Program-made: the position numbers and the translations under genes
Shown here: piece after piece, positions 56,186-64,000 of the stretch
How the letters are laid out: the number at the start of each line of letters is the position of its first letter
Numbering within the stretch: position 1 is the first letter of the stretch
DNA from: Solidesulfovibrio magneticus RS-1
GTDB lineage: Bacteria > Desulfobacterota > Desulfovibrionia > Desulfovibrionales > Desulfovibrionaceae
Assembly: GCF_000010665.1 (NCBI RefSeq)
Contig: NC_012796.1
Coordinates: forward strand, 3,129,501 to 3,193,500
DNA length: 64,000 nt
Reading direction: 5' to 3'
The notes under the pieces: generated by a model
The model's database searches: none
What the model saw: the letters and a program-made list of their open reading frames with translations, nothing else
Told to the model about the DNA's origin: nothing

Positions 56186-57544
56186 CTAGGGCACCAGCAA
56201 CACCTTGACGTCGCAGACGTTGGTGTTGGTGGGGCCGGTCTTGAGCAGCCGGCCCACGGCCTCGAAATAGTGGTAGGCGTCGTTGGCCGCCAGATAGGCC
56301 CGGGCATCAAGACCCAGGTTCTGGCCTTCGCGCAGGATGGCCAGGCTGGCGAAGGCCCCGGTGGCGTCGGTGGGGCCGTCGGAACCGTCGGTGGAGGCGG
56401 CCAGGAACACGGCCTCCTCGGCGTTGCGGGGTTCCCCGGCCAGCCCGGCCAGAAAGGCCAGGGCCATTTCCTGGTTGCGCCCGCCCTTGCCCGGGCCGCG
56501 CAGGGTCACGGTGGTCTCGCCGCCGGCAATGAGGCAGGCCGGCCGGGGCAGCGGTATGGCGTATTCGGCGATGTCCTTGGCCACGCCGAGAAACAGGTTG
56601 GCCATCTCGCGCGATTCGCCGGCCAGATGCGAGGTCAGGACCAGGGTGGCGTAGCCCAGGGCGGCGGCCTTGTCCCGGGCGGCCAGCAAGGCCTGGTAAT
56701 TGGTGCCGATAAGCACCGTGCGCACATGCTCGAACACCGGGTCCCCGGCCTTGGGCGTTTCCGGGGCGCGTCCGTCGGCCACGGCCGAGAGCACGGCCAG
56801 GACGTTTTTCCCGATTCTCTCCCCCACGCCGTAGCGCTCGACCACGGCCAGGGCGTCGGCCCCGCAGGTGGAATCCGGCACGGTCGGGCCGCTGGCGATG
56901 ACGTCGAGGTCGTCGCCGACCACGTCGGATAAAAGCAGCCCCAGGCAGTCGGCCGGGGCGATGGCCGCGGCCAGCCGCCCGCCTTTGACGGCCGAAAGCT
57001 TTTTGCGCACGCAGTTGATTTCGTGGATGGACGCGCCGCAGGCCAAAAGCGCCCGGGTGGCGGCCTGCTTGTCGGCCAGCGTCAGGGGCAGGCCGGGCAG
57101 GTCCAGGGGGGCGGCGAGAATGGCCGAACCGCCGCCCGAGACCAAAACGATGACCAGATCGTCCGGGCCGGCTTCCCGCGCCATGGCCAGGACTTCCCGG
57201 GCCGCCGCCTCGCCCCGGGCGTCGGGCACGGGATGGGCCGCCTCCAGGAGCCGGATGCGCGAGAGCGTTTCCAGGTAGCCTTCCTTGACGGCCACCACCC
57301 CGGCCGTAATCCGCTCGCCGAGCAGGCGCTCCAGCCCAAGGGCCATGCGGCCCGAGGCCTTGCCCATGCCCAGAACGTAGATGCGCCGGTAGCGGGCCAG
57401 GTCGTAGACGTGGCACTCGGTTTCGGTGGTCACGCGCAGGGTGTCGCCCGTGAGCGTCAACACACGCTGCATCATGGCCAGGGGATCGACCCGGTCGAGT
57501 CCGGCCCGAAAGATGGCTTCGGCGTCGGCAAGGGGATTTCGCAT
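56186..57544 (-). CDS. Glycerate 2-kinase (GckA/MOFRL family)
   Basis: A 452-residue enzyme of the DUF4147/MOFRL family. N-terminal segments are YVLGMGKASGRMA (about 55-67) and AGVVAVKEGY; VLVSGGGSAILAAP and the C-terminal MOFRL stretch AASTDGSDGPTDATGAF are clear. It phosphorylates D-glycerate to 2-phosphoglycerate, linking glycerate or serine pathways to glycolysis. It could alternatively be a tartronate-related kinase. The ATG has GGAG upstream. It is divergent from the nudC-like gene. Confidence 0.9.
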   Translation of the reverse strand: MRNPLADAEAIFRAGLDRVDPLAMMQRVLTLTGDTLRVTTETECHVYDLARYRRIYVLGMGKASGRMALGLERLLGERITAGVVAVKEGYLETLSRIRLLEAAHPVPDARGEAAAREVLAMAREAGPDDLVIVLVSGGGSAILAAPLDLPGLPLTLADKQAATRALLACGASIHEINCVRKKLSAVKGGRLAAAIAPADCLGLLLSDVVGDDLDVIASGPTVPDSTCGADALAVVERYGVGERIGKNVLAVLSAVADGRAPETPKAGDPVFEHVRTVLIGTNYQALLAARDKAAALGYATLVLTSHLAGESREMANLFLGVAKDIAEYAIPLPRPACLIAGGETTVTLRGPGKGGRNQEMALAFLAGLAGEPRNAEEAVFLAASTDGSDGPTDATGAFASLAILREGQNLGLDARAYLAANDAYHYFEAVGRLLKTGPTNTNVCDVKVLLVP

Positions 57545-57752
57545 GAGGGGGCTCCTTCGCGCCGGCAGGGCGCAGGGTCATGCCCGGGAGTGCCAGGGCC
57601 GGCCGGGGCGCGTCAAGCCATGGCGAAGCGAGAGCATGGGGTCTGGCCGGGCGGCAAAAGCCGGCCGGGGATAGCCAAACGCCCCGGCCCGGCGTATCGT
57701 GGCCGGCAACGTCGACGCCAGGACTGCCGCCGGCCAAACCCGCGAGACGCCC

Positions 57753-58631
57753 ATGCCCAAGCCCGACCTGAACCTGCTCCCCTTTTCCCGGGCCGCCCTG
57801 AGTCCCGAATTCGCCCCGGGTTCGCCCGACCAGGACCGGCCGGGCGAACCCGGTTGCTGGATCGTGCTGCGCGAAAACGCCCTGGTGCTGACCGAGGGCA
57901 GTTTGGCCCTGCCCGACGGCCTGTTGCCGGTCCCCGGCCCCTTTGCCGTGCCGCCGGTGCTGGTCGGCTTCTTAAACGGCCGCCCCCTGCGGGCCGCCCG
58001 TCTGGAACCCGAAGCGGCCCTGCCGGCCGGCTTGGCTCCCATCACCGCCTCCTACCGCTCGCCGCTGCTCGACGAGCGACTTCTCACCCTGGCCGGCCTG
58101 GCCCGGCAGGTGCTCCACTGGCGCGACCGCAGCCGCATCTGCCCGGCCTGCGGAGGCGCCCCGGCCGGCATCCCCGGCGGATTCGGGGCGCGCTGCACGG
58201 CCTGCGCCCGGGAATACTATCCGCGCATCCATCCGGCCGTCATTGTCCTGATTTCGCGCGGCGACGACTATCTGCTGGTGCGCAAGGCCGGCTGGCCGGC
58301 CGGCCAGTACGGATTGGTGGCCGGGTTCGTGGAATTCTCCGAATCCTTCGAGGAGTGCGTGGTCAGGGAAGTGGCCGAGGAAACCGGGCTGGCCGTGGCC
58401 GGCATCCGCTACCTCGGCAGCCAGAACTGGCCCTTCCCCAGCCAGATCATGGCCGCGTTCGCGGCGGACTGCGTCGGCGGCGAACTCGTGGTCGACCGCA
58501 CCGAGCTTGAGGACGCGGGCTGGTTTTCCGCCCGCCGCCCGCCGGCCGTGCTGCCGCCCAAGGCCAGCATCGCCCGATGGATGCTCGACCGCCACGCCCC
58601 GGACCTGGTCCGCGCCGCCGGCGGCGCGTAA
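57753..58631 (+). CDS. nudC: NAD+ diphosphatase (NudC-like Nudix hydrolase)
   Basis: A 292-residue protein with an N-terminal NudC-like region, a four-cysteine zinc ribbon (CPACGG...CTACARE, about 128-150) and a Nudix box around residues 190-212 (G-x5-E-x7-R-E-x-x-E-E-x-G). The downstream NudC motif, usually SQPWPFPxS, reads SQNWPFPSQ. The enzyme splits NAD(H) and NAD-capped RNA to nicotinamide mononucleotide and AMP. Start at ATG 57753; the frame is open to 57699. Replacement of the proline and serine may tune specificity. Confidence 0.9.
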   Translation: MPKPDLNLLPFSRAALSPEFAPGSPDQDRPGEPGCWIVLRENALVLTEGSLALPDGLLPVPGPFAVPPVLVGFLNGRPLRAARLEPEAALPAGLAPITASYRSPLLDERLLTLAGLARQVLHWRDRSRICPACGGAPAGIPGGFGARCTACAREYYPRIHPAVIVLISRGDDYLLVRKAGWPAGQYGLVAGFVEFSESFEECVVREVAEETGLAVAGIRYLGSQNWPFPSQIMAAFAADCVGGELVVDRTELEDAGWFSARRPPAVLPPKASIARWMLDRHAPDLVRAAGGA

Positions 58632-58659
58632 AAAGTCCTCCAGATCGGCGGGTTATTCG

Positions 58660-58688
58660 TTGACAGGGCGGGCGGGCTTTTATATAGG
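58660..58688 (+). promoter_or_regulatory. Promoter for the Rrf2-cydAB region
   Basis: TTGACA is followed after 17 bases by TATAGG, about 38 bases before the regulator gene. It overlaps the dyad at 58687-58710 at its -10 end. Confidence 0.7.
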
Positions 58689-58710
58689 ATCAATCAGCTC
58701 CGATTAATCC
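58687..58710 (+). promoter_or_regulatory. Probable Rrf2 operator
   Basis: GGATCAATC and GATTAATCC form a nine-base imperfect inverted repeat with a six-base spacer (eight of nine match). It overlaps the -10 and start region, as expected for autoregulation by the encoded regulator. Confidence 0.6.
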
Positions 58711-58726
58711 ACAAGAGAGGCGTTTC

Positions 58727-59182
58727 ATGCGTTTGACCCGAGCCGGCGAGTACGCCATCCGCTGTGTCCTGTACCTGGCCATGCACCAGGACCGGACGCT
58801 CATTGGGCGCAAGGAAATCGCCGAGGCCATGGACATTCCGGCCCAGTTCCTGGGCAAGGTCGCCCAGCAATTGGCCAAGGCCGGGGTCATCAGCATCCGC
58901 CAGGGTTCTCTGGGAGGCTACGAACTGGCCCGCCGGCCCCAGGACATCACCCTGCTGGCCGTCATCGAGGCCATCGACGGCGAGATCTTTTTAAATGATT
59001 GCATCCAGCGGCCCGGCAGCTGCGACAGGCAGGCCATCTGTTCCGTGCATAACGTGTGGGATACGGCGCGGCGGCAATTGCGCGACACCCTGGGCAGCAC
59101 CACCCTGGCCGAGTTGGCGGCCTTGGAAAAGTGCGCTTGCCGGGGGCAGTCGTGTGAGGGGCCGCGCGCTTCGAATGGTTGA
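58727..59182 (+). CDS. Rrf2-family iron-sulfur transcriptional regulator
   Basis: A 151-residue winged-helix regulator. It starts MRLTRAGEYAIRCVLYLAMH, and the recognition region is IPAQFLGKVAQQLAKAGVI with the wing QGSLGGYELARRP. Three cysteines of the cluster-binding loop are in NDCIQRPGSCDRQAICSV (about 91-106), as in IscR, RsrR and NsrR-type proteins that sense oxygen, NO or redox through a 2Fe-2S cluster. It likely controls its own promoter and the cydAB genes 135 bases downstream. Further cysteines (CACRGQSC) lie at the C-terminus, possibly additional ligands. Confidence 0.92.
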   Translation: MRLTRAGEYAIRCVLYLAMHQDRTLIGRKEIAEAMDIPAQFLGKVAQQLAKAGVISIRQGSLGGYELARRPQDITLLAVIEAIDGEIFLNDCIQRPGSCDRQAICSVHNVWDTARRQLRDTLGSTTLAELAALEKCACRGQSCEGPRASNG

Positions 59183-59201
59183 GTTTTTTTGACGGGGGTT
59201 G

Positions 59202-59272
59202 GTGCATTTTTCCCGGGGCGGTGCTAGGTGGAAATCGACCGCCGGCTTGCCGCGCCTTGCGGCCGGGAAAAT
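59202..59272. promoter_or_regulatory. Dyad between the regulator gene and cydA
   Basis: GCATTTTTCCCGG and CCGGGAAAATGC are inverted copies (one-base bulge) separated by about 46 bases. It could be an mRNA structure or bind a regulator of cydA. Confidence 0.4.
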
Positions 59273-59317
59273 GCGAAACGGGTTTGACGGTCAACACGGA
59301 GGAAAAGGAGACAGATC

Positions 59318-60619
59318 ATGGACACCTTGATGCTTTCCCGACTGCAGTTCGCCTTTGCGACATTTATCCACTTCATCTTCGTCCCGCTCACCCTTGGGCT
59401 TTCCATCATCGTGGCCATGATGGAAACCAAGTACGTGCGCACCGGGGACGAAACCTACAAACGCATGGCCAAGTTCTGGGGCAAACTGTTTCTGATCAAC
59501 TTCGCCCTGGGCGTGGTCACCGGCATCACCCTGGAGTTCCAGTTCGGTACCAACTGGTCGCGCTATTCGACCTTTGTCGGCGATATTTTCGGGTCGCTTT
59601 TAGCCATCGAAGCCACGGCGGCCTTTTTCTTGGAATCCACCTTTCTTGGCGTGTGGATCTTCGGTTGGAACCGGCTTTCGCCCAAACTCCACTGCACGTC
59701 CATCTGGCTGGTGGCCTGCGCCGCCAACTTCTCGGCCCTGTGGATCATCCTGGCCAACGGCTTCATGCAGCACCCCGTGGGCTACGTTATCCGCAACGGC
59801 CGGGCCGAACTGTCGAGCTTTCTTGAGGTCATCACCAACCCCTACGGCTGGAACGCCTTTCTCCACACCGTCACCGGCTCCTGGGCCCTGGCCGGCTTTT
59901 TCGTGATCGGCGTGTCCGCCTGGCATCTGCTGCGCAAGCAGCATGTGGACTTCTTCACCAAGTCCTTCCGCATCGCCGCCGGCTTCGCCCTGGTTTCCAC
60001 CCTGCTCGTGGCCGCCGTGGGCCACCGCCAGGGCAACATCGTGGCCGAAGTCCAGCCGGCCAAGCTGGCGGCCATGGAATCCCATTGGGAGACCCAGAAA
60101 AACGCCCCCATGTACCTCTTTGCCGTGCCCGATCCGGACAATGAGAAAAACAGCATCGAGATCGGCGGCATCCCGAGCTTACTGAGCCTCATGGCCTTCA
60201 ACGACCCCGCCGCCGAAGTGAAGGGCCTCAAGGACTTCCCGGCCGAAGACCGTCCGCCCGTCACGCTCACCTTCTCCGCCTTCCGCATCATGGTGGGCCT
60301 GGGAACGGCCATGCTGATCCTGGCCGTGCTGGCCTTTATTGCCCGCCACCATCCCGAGGAAGCCTCCCATAAGCTCTTGAAGGTTTTCCTGTGGACCATC
60401 CCCCTGCCCTACATCGCGCTCCAGGCCGGCTGGGCCGTGGCCGAGGTCGGCCGCCAGCCCTGGATCGTCTACGGCATCATGCGGACCAAGGACGCCGTCT
60501 CCCCCATTGCCGCCCATCAGGTCGGCATCAGCCTGGCCGCCTTCTTCGTGGTCTACATCCTGCTGGCGTCGCTGGATATCTATCTGCTGGCCAAGTACGC
60601 CCGCTCCGAACCGCACTAG
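59318..60619 (+). CDS. cydA: Cytochrome bd ubiquinol oxidase subunit I
   Basis: A 433-residue membrane protein with about nine helices. The axial histidine H18 is in FIHFIFVPLTLGLS, the Q-loop start GWNAFLHTVTGSWALAGFF contains the second heme histidine region, and the C-terminal GWAVAEVGRQPWIVYG is the family signature. The Q-loop is of the short type. It reduces oxygen to water with electrons from quinol and is common in anaerobes for oxygen defence. AAGGAGA lies about ten bases before the ATG. cydB follows after 77 bases. Confidence 0.95.
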   Translation: MDTLMLSRLQFAFATFIHFIFVPLTLGLSIIVAMMETKYVRTGDETYKRMAKFWGKLFLINFALGVVTGITLEFQFGTNWSRYSTFVGDIFGSLLAIEATAAFFLESTFLGVWIFGWNRLSPKLHCTSIWLVACAANFSALWIILANGFMQHPVGYVIRNGRAELSSFLEVITNPYGWNAFLHTVTGSWALAGFFVIGVSAWHLLRKQHVDFFTKSFRIAAGFALVSTLLVAAVGHRQGNIVAEVQPAKLAAMESHWETQKNAPMYLFAVPDPDNEKNSIEIGGIPSLLSLMAFNDPAAEVKGLKDFPAEDRPPVTLTFSAFRIMVGLGTAMLILAVLAFIARHHPEEASHKLLKVFLWTIPLPYIALQAGWAVAEVGRQPWIVYGIMRTKDAVSPIAAHQVGISLAAFFVVYILLASLDIYLLAKYARSEPH

Positions 60620-60696
60620 GCCCGGACACCACCGCGTCATGGCAATGCGACTGACTCAACCCGGCCCGGCCGGTTGCTAATCGAAGGAGACAGACC

Positions 60697-61725
60697 ATGG
60701 ATCTCGGAACCATCTGGTTTATCCTGTGGGGCGTGCTTTGGGCCGTCTATTTCATCCTGGACGGATTCGACCTCGGCATCGGCAGCATCATGCCGTTTTT
60801 CGCCAAGTCCAACGAAGAAAAACGCATCATGTACAACGCCATGGGTCCCTTCTGGGACGGCAACGAAGTGTGGCTCATCACCGCCGGCGGCGTGACCTTC
60901 GCCGCTTTCCCCAAGACCTACGCCGTCATGTTCTCGGCGCTCTACACGCCGCTGATGCTGCTGCTGTTCGCGCTCATTTTGCGAGGCGTGTCCTTTGAAT
61001 TCCGCTCCAAGATCGACAGCCCGGGCTGGCGCAAGCTCTGGGACACCTGCAACTTCCTGGGCAGCTTCCTGCCGGCCTTGCTCCTTGGCGTGGCCTTTGC
61101 CAACATCTTCAAGGGCATCCCCATCGACCAGGACGGCATCCTGCACGGCAACCTCTTAACGCTCCTTAACCCCTACGGTCTGGCCGGCGGCCTGCTCTTC
61201 GTCGCCCTGTTCGCCCACCACGGCGCGCTGTGGCTGGCGTTCAAGTCCGAAGGCGACATCCATGACCGGGCCGTGGCCCTGGCCGGCAAGCTCTGGCCGG
61301 TGGTGGCCGGGCTGGTGGTGCTGTTCCTGGTCATGAGCCTTATGATGACCCAGCTCTTCGCCAACTACCTGGTCAATCCGCTGCTGTTTATCATCCTGCT
61401 GGTGGCCGTGGCCGGACTGGTCCTGACCATGACCTACCGCAAGGCCGGCCGCATCCTGGCTTCCTGGGGCGCTTCGGCCGTGCTCATCGGCTCGGCCGCC
61501 CTTTTCGGCGTGGTCGGCATCTTCCCGGCCCTGCTGCCGTCGAGCCTCAATCCGGCCTATTCCCTGACCATCCAGAACTCCTCGTCCACGCCCATGACGC
61601 TGGCCATCATGCTCGGCGTGGCCCTGGTCTTCGTGCCCATCGTCATCGCCTACCAGATCTGGACCATGCGCACCTTCAGCCACCCCGTGACCAAGGCCGA
61701 CCTGGACTACGAAGAAGCTTACTAA
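60697..61725 (+). CDS. cydB: Cytochrome bd ubiquinol oxidase subunit II
   Basis: A 342-residue membrane protein with eight predicted helices. The N-terminus MDLGTIWFILWGVLWAVYFI LDGFDLGIGS-type region (DGFDLG) and GPFWDGNEVWLITAGGVTFAAFP are family signatures. It supports the heme subunit CydA. A strong terminator 20 bases downstream ends the operon; no cydX or cydDC genes are present nearby. The start ATG is preceded by AAGGAGA. Confidence 0.95.
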   Translation: MDLGTIWFILWGVLWAVYFILDGFDLGIGSIMPFFAKSNEEKRIMYNAMGPFWDGNEVWLITAGGVTFAAFPKTYAVMFSALYTPLMLLLFALILRGVSFEFRSKIDSPGWRKLWDTCNFLGSFLPALLLGVAFANIFKGIPIDQDGILHGNLLTLLNPYGLAGGLLFVALFAHHGALWLAFKSEGDIHDRAVALAGKLWPVVAGLVVLFLVMSLMMTQLFANYLVNPLLFIILLVAVAGLVLTMTYRKAGRILASWGASAVLIGSAALFGVVGIFPALLPSSLNPAYSLTIQNSSSTPMTLAIMLGVALVFVPIVIAYQIWTMRTFSHPVTKADLDYEEAY

Positions 61726-61745
61726 GATACTAATTTTCAATACCA

Positions 61746-61780
61746 AATGCCGGCGAAGCGCGCTTCGCCGGCATTTTTTT
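61746..61780 (+). terminator. Rho-independent terminator of cydAB
   Basis: A 13-bp stem AATGCCGGCGAAG/CTTCGCCGGCATT with a four-base loop CGCG is followed by eight T's. Confidence 0.93.
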
Positions 61781-61827
61781 TCGCCTTGGCCAAATCGGTG
61801 AAACAGCGGAAACACTGTTTTTATTTA

Positions 61828-61856
61828 TTGACAACGAGAATCAACATCAGTACCAC
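61828..61856 (+). promoter_or_regulatory. Candidate promoter with overlapping Fur-box-like site
   Basis: TTGACA then, after 17 bases, TACCAC could be a promoter for the next genes. GACAACGAGAATCAACATC at 61830-61848 matches the 19-base Fur consensus at 14 positions and covers most of the promoter. Iron- or metal-dependent repression of the downstream ATPase is therefore plausible. Confidence 0.45.
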
Positions 61857-61954
61857 TACTTTTCGGCTTGCGATTGTTACCGAATTGTCACATTGCGGGA
61901 TAGGAACGGAGATGCCGTCCACAACGCAACCCACTTAAGGAAGGAGACGCACCC

Positions 61955-62215
61955 ATGAACGATTATCTGAAAAACGGACTGTTCCTGGCCGCTGGAGTCG
62001 CCATCGGCGCCCTGGGCGCGGTGGCCCTTGGCAAAGGCAAATTCTCGATCCGTCCGGCCATGGCCGACCTGCTGTCCCACGGCATGGACCTCAAGGAAAA
62101 GACCGCCACGGTTCTGGAGCGGGCCAAGGAAAACCTCGACGACCTCATGGCCGAAGCCAAACACGCCAAGGAATCCCGGGAGGGCAAATCCGTGGCCGAA
62201 GGCGAAACGGCCTAA
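61955..62215 (+). CDS. Small membrane-anchored helical protein before the metal ATPase
   Basis: An 86-residue protein with one N-terminal helix (GLFLAAGVAIGALGAVALG, about 8-26) and then a long charged amphipathic helix rich in Lys, Glu and Ala. It ends without a histidine or cysteine cluster. The arrangement (short transmembrane anchor plus soluble helix, just before a P-type metal ATPase) resembles the PacL/DUF1490 partners of mycobacterial CtpC-type pumps, though I claim no sequence homology. A role as ATPase partner or membrane scaffold is inferred. AAGGAGA precedes the ATG. Confidence 0.72.
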   Translation: MNDYLKNGLFLAAGVAIGALGAVALGKGKFSIRPAMADLLSHGMDLKEKTATVLERAKENLDDLMAEAKHAKESREGKSVAEGETA

Positions 62216-62245
62216 AGACCCCCTTGCCGGGTGGAGTTTCAACGC

Positions 62246-64000
62246 ATGACGCACTGCGCCATTGTCCACGATATACCGGGTCGGATGCGGCTGCGGTTCG
62301 CCTGCGCCGAAGCCTTTTCGGCGCAGGCTCCGGCCCTGGCCGCCGCCGCCGTATCTTTGTCCGGCGTGGCCGAGGTGATCCCCTCGCCTCGGACCCTCGG
62401 CCTGCTGGTTCTTTACAGCGGAGACCCGGTGCGGCTGGCCCTTTTGGCCATGACCAAAAACGGCGACTCGGCCAAATCGGCCATGCTCACCCCCGCGCCC
62501 CGACGCCGGGGCAAGGCGGTCCGGGCCGTACGGCTCGGCAAGGTCGCCCTGGCCAAGGCCGGCGACAAACTCGCCAAGGCCGTCAACCTCCCGGCCGAGG
62601 CCGGGGACAATCCCCCCTCGCCCTTGCAGGCCATGGCCCGCGAGGCCGGGATGTTCCTGCTACGCGCCGCGTTGCCGCCGGCCTTTCGGCCGCTGTTTCT
62701 TATCAAGCGCGTCTGGCCCTTCATCAAGCGCGGCCTGGGGGCGCTTGTGCGCGGCAAGCTCAACGTCGAGGTCCTCGACGCCCTGGCCATCGGCGTGTCC
62801 ATTGCCCGCAAGGACTACCGGGCCGCCACCGGCATCGCCCTGCTGCTGGGGCTTGGCGAGGTGCTCGAAAGCTACACCCGCAAGCGCTCCCGTGAGAGCC
62901 TGGCCGAAACCCTGGCCGCCTCCTTCGACGCCGTCTGGGTGCGCCGCCAGGACGGCCCGGTGCGCGTGGCCGCCTCGGAAGTCGTGCCCGGCGATCTGGC
63001 CATCGTCACCATGGGCAACGCCATTCCCGTGGACGGCGTGGTGGCCGAGGGCGAGGCCATGGTGAACCAGGCCTCCATGACCGGCGAACCCCTGCCCGCC
63101 CACAAGCGCGTGGGGCATACGGTCTTTGCCGGCACGGTGGTCGAGGAAGGCGAGATCGTCGTACGGGTGGAAAAATCCGGCGGCGAGACCCGCATCCAAA
63201 AAATGGTGGAAGTCATCGAGGAATCGGAGAACTACAAGGCCAAGGCCCAGGATCTGGCCGAACGCTTCGCCGACGCCGTGGTGCCCTGGACCCTGCTCGG
63301 CGCGGCCGTGGTCTTCGCGATCACCCGCAACCCGCGCCTGGCCTCGGCCGTGCTGCTGGTGGACTTCTCCTGCGCCATAAAGCTCTCGGCCCCCCTGGCC
63401 GTGCTGGCCGCCATGCGCGAGGCCGCTGCCGGCGGCGTGCTGGTCAAGGGCGGCAAGTTCCTGGAAGGCGTGTCCTCGGCCGACGCCTTTGTCTTCGACA
63501 AGACCGGCACGCTGACCCAGGCCCGCCCCCGGGTGGCCGCCGTGGAACCCTTAAACGGCTACACCCGCCACGATGTCCTCAAGCTCGCCGCCTGCCTGGA
63601 GGAGCACTTCCCCCACCCGGTGGCCCGGGCCGTGGTGCGCCAGGCCGAGAAGGAAGGCATCGTCCACCAGGAGTTCCACGCCGAGGTGGACTACATCCTG
63701 GCCCACGGCCTGTCCTCCATGGTCGGCACGGACCGGGTGCGCCTGGGCAGCCGCCACTTCATCGGCGAGGACGAAGGCATCGACATCGCCGCCGCCGACG
63801 CGGCCATCGAAGCCCGGGGCCTGGCCGGCCTGTCCACCCTTTATCTGGCCATCGGCGACGAAGTGGCCGGCGTGCTGGCCATCGAGGACCCGCTCGTTCC
63901 CGAAGCCCCGCGCGTGCTGCGCGAACTGACCGACCGGGGGGTTACGCGTCTGGTCATACTCACCGGCGACGCCGCCGCCCCGGCCGCCATCGCGGCCCGG
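62246..64000 (+). CDS. P1B-like heavy-metal-translocating P-type ATPase, N-terminal part
   Basis: The first 585 codons of a metal-pumping ATPase; the window ends before the hinge motif GDGxND. The start is ATG 62246. An N-terminal ferredoxin-like domain (IVHDIPGRMRLRFAC) lacks the usual CxxC pair. The actuator has TGEP in ASMTGEPLPAHK, the phosphorylation site is FDKTGTLT (about 417-424) and the nucleotide domain has HPVARAVV. In the transport helix where CPC, SPC or TPC is normal, the sequence is DFSCAIKLSAP, so the conserved proline is absent. This suggests an atypical substrate group (iron, manganese or other divalent metals are guesses). It is co-oriented with the small protein 30 bases upstream, behind a Fur-like site. 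Confidence 0.88.
   Translation, partial: MTHCAIVHDIPGRMRLRFACAEAFSAQAPALAAAAVSLSGVAEVIPSPRTLGLLVLYSGDPVRLALLAMTKNGDSAKSAMLTPAPRRRGKAVRAVRLGKVALAKAGDKLAKAVNLPAEAGDNPPSPLQAMAREAGMFLLRAALPPAFRPLFLIKRVWPFIKRGLGALVRGKLNVEVLDALAIGVSIARKDYRAATGIALLLGLGEVLESYTRKRSRESLAETLAASFDAVWVRRQDGPVRVAASEVVPGDLAIVTMGNAIPVDGVVAEGEAMVNQASMTGEPLPAHKRVGHTVFAGTVVEEGEIVVRVEKSGGETRIQKMVEVIEESENYKAKAQDLAERFADAVVPWTLLGAAVVFAITRNPRLASAVLLVDFSCAIKLSAPLAVLAAMREAAAGGVLVKGGKFLEGVSSADAFVFDKTGTLTQARPRVAAVEPLNGYTRHDVLKLAACLEEHFPHPVARAVVRQAEKEGIVHQEFHAEVDYILAHGLSSMVGTDRVRLGSRHFIGEDEGIDIAAADAAIEARGLAGLSTLYLAIGDEVAGVLAIEDPLVPEAPRVLRELTDRGVTRLVILTGDAAAPAAIAAR

Overview
The window is a GC-rich, densely packed bacterial chromosome segment with no transposase, prophage, rRNA, tRNA or CRISPR array that I could see. 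Several things point to a sulfate-reducing deltaproteobacterium of the Desulfovibrionaceae, perhaps a Solidesulfovibrio (Desulfovibrio magneticus-like) species: very high GC, a pyruvate carboxylase and long PEP synthase module, an Rrf2-linked cytochrome bd oxidase, and a complex I membrane-arm cluster. This placement is inference, not proof.

Layout. 1-1118 (minus): nuoJ, nuoK and the start of a NuoL/M-type subunit, preceded by about 1.3 kb without a gene, part of it strikingly AT-rich. 2429-3520: an FMN nitronate monooxygenase-like enzyme facing a btaA-btaB betaine-lipid operon across a bidirectional terminator. 5460-5700: a composite palindromic intergenic element. 5701-10633 (minus): MFS exporter, methyltransferase, aminotransferase, periplasmic glutaredoxin. 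10757-13312: a YdjM-like membrane protein, a solute-binding protein and CheV. 13381-18101: two divergent Kef-type antiporters flanking a zinc-ribbon protein and a MarR regulator. 18176-27384 (minus): ornithine cyclodeaminase-family enzyme, an RND efflux pair, and a GluR0-like ligand-gated K+ channel translationally coupled to a large MscS channel. 27559-28857: an M23 peptidase. 29135-37584 (minus): biotin ligase, pyruvate carboxylase and PEP synthase, a complete pyruvate-to-oxaloacetate/PEP module. 37583-39525: CCA-adding enzyme and a HepT-MntA toxin-antitoxin pair. 39807-45909 (minus): tig-clpP-clpX-lon proteostasis cluster. 46110-50422 (minus): hyuA and hyuB with a glycosyltransferase between them. 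50669-56002: isocitrate dehydrogenase, a small membrane-anchored protein, a degenerate M23 paralogue, a 3D-domain protein and a polyprenyl glycosylphosphotransferase. 56186-58631: glycerate kinase and NudC. 58727-61725: Rrf2 regulator with cydAB. 61955-64000: a small membrane-anchored helical protein and a P1B-like metal ATPase (cut by the window end) behind a Fur-box-like site.

The most unusual features are a dispersed intergenic repeat family (six copies: a conserved GCCTCCGGCGGC box followed by a hairpin whose arms vary but remain complementary), the GluR0-like/MscS channel operon, an M23 paralogue that has lost four of five catalytic residues, PEP synthase with a roughly 180-residue helical insertion, pyruvate carboxylase with a C-terminal zinc ribbon, and a metal ATPase lacking the usual CPx proline. 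Many starts were moved downstream from the longest open frame on the basis of Shine-Dalgarno spacing and family length; each case is noted.
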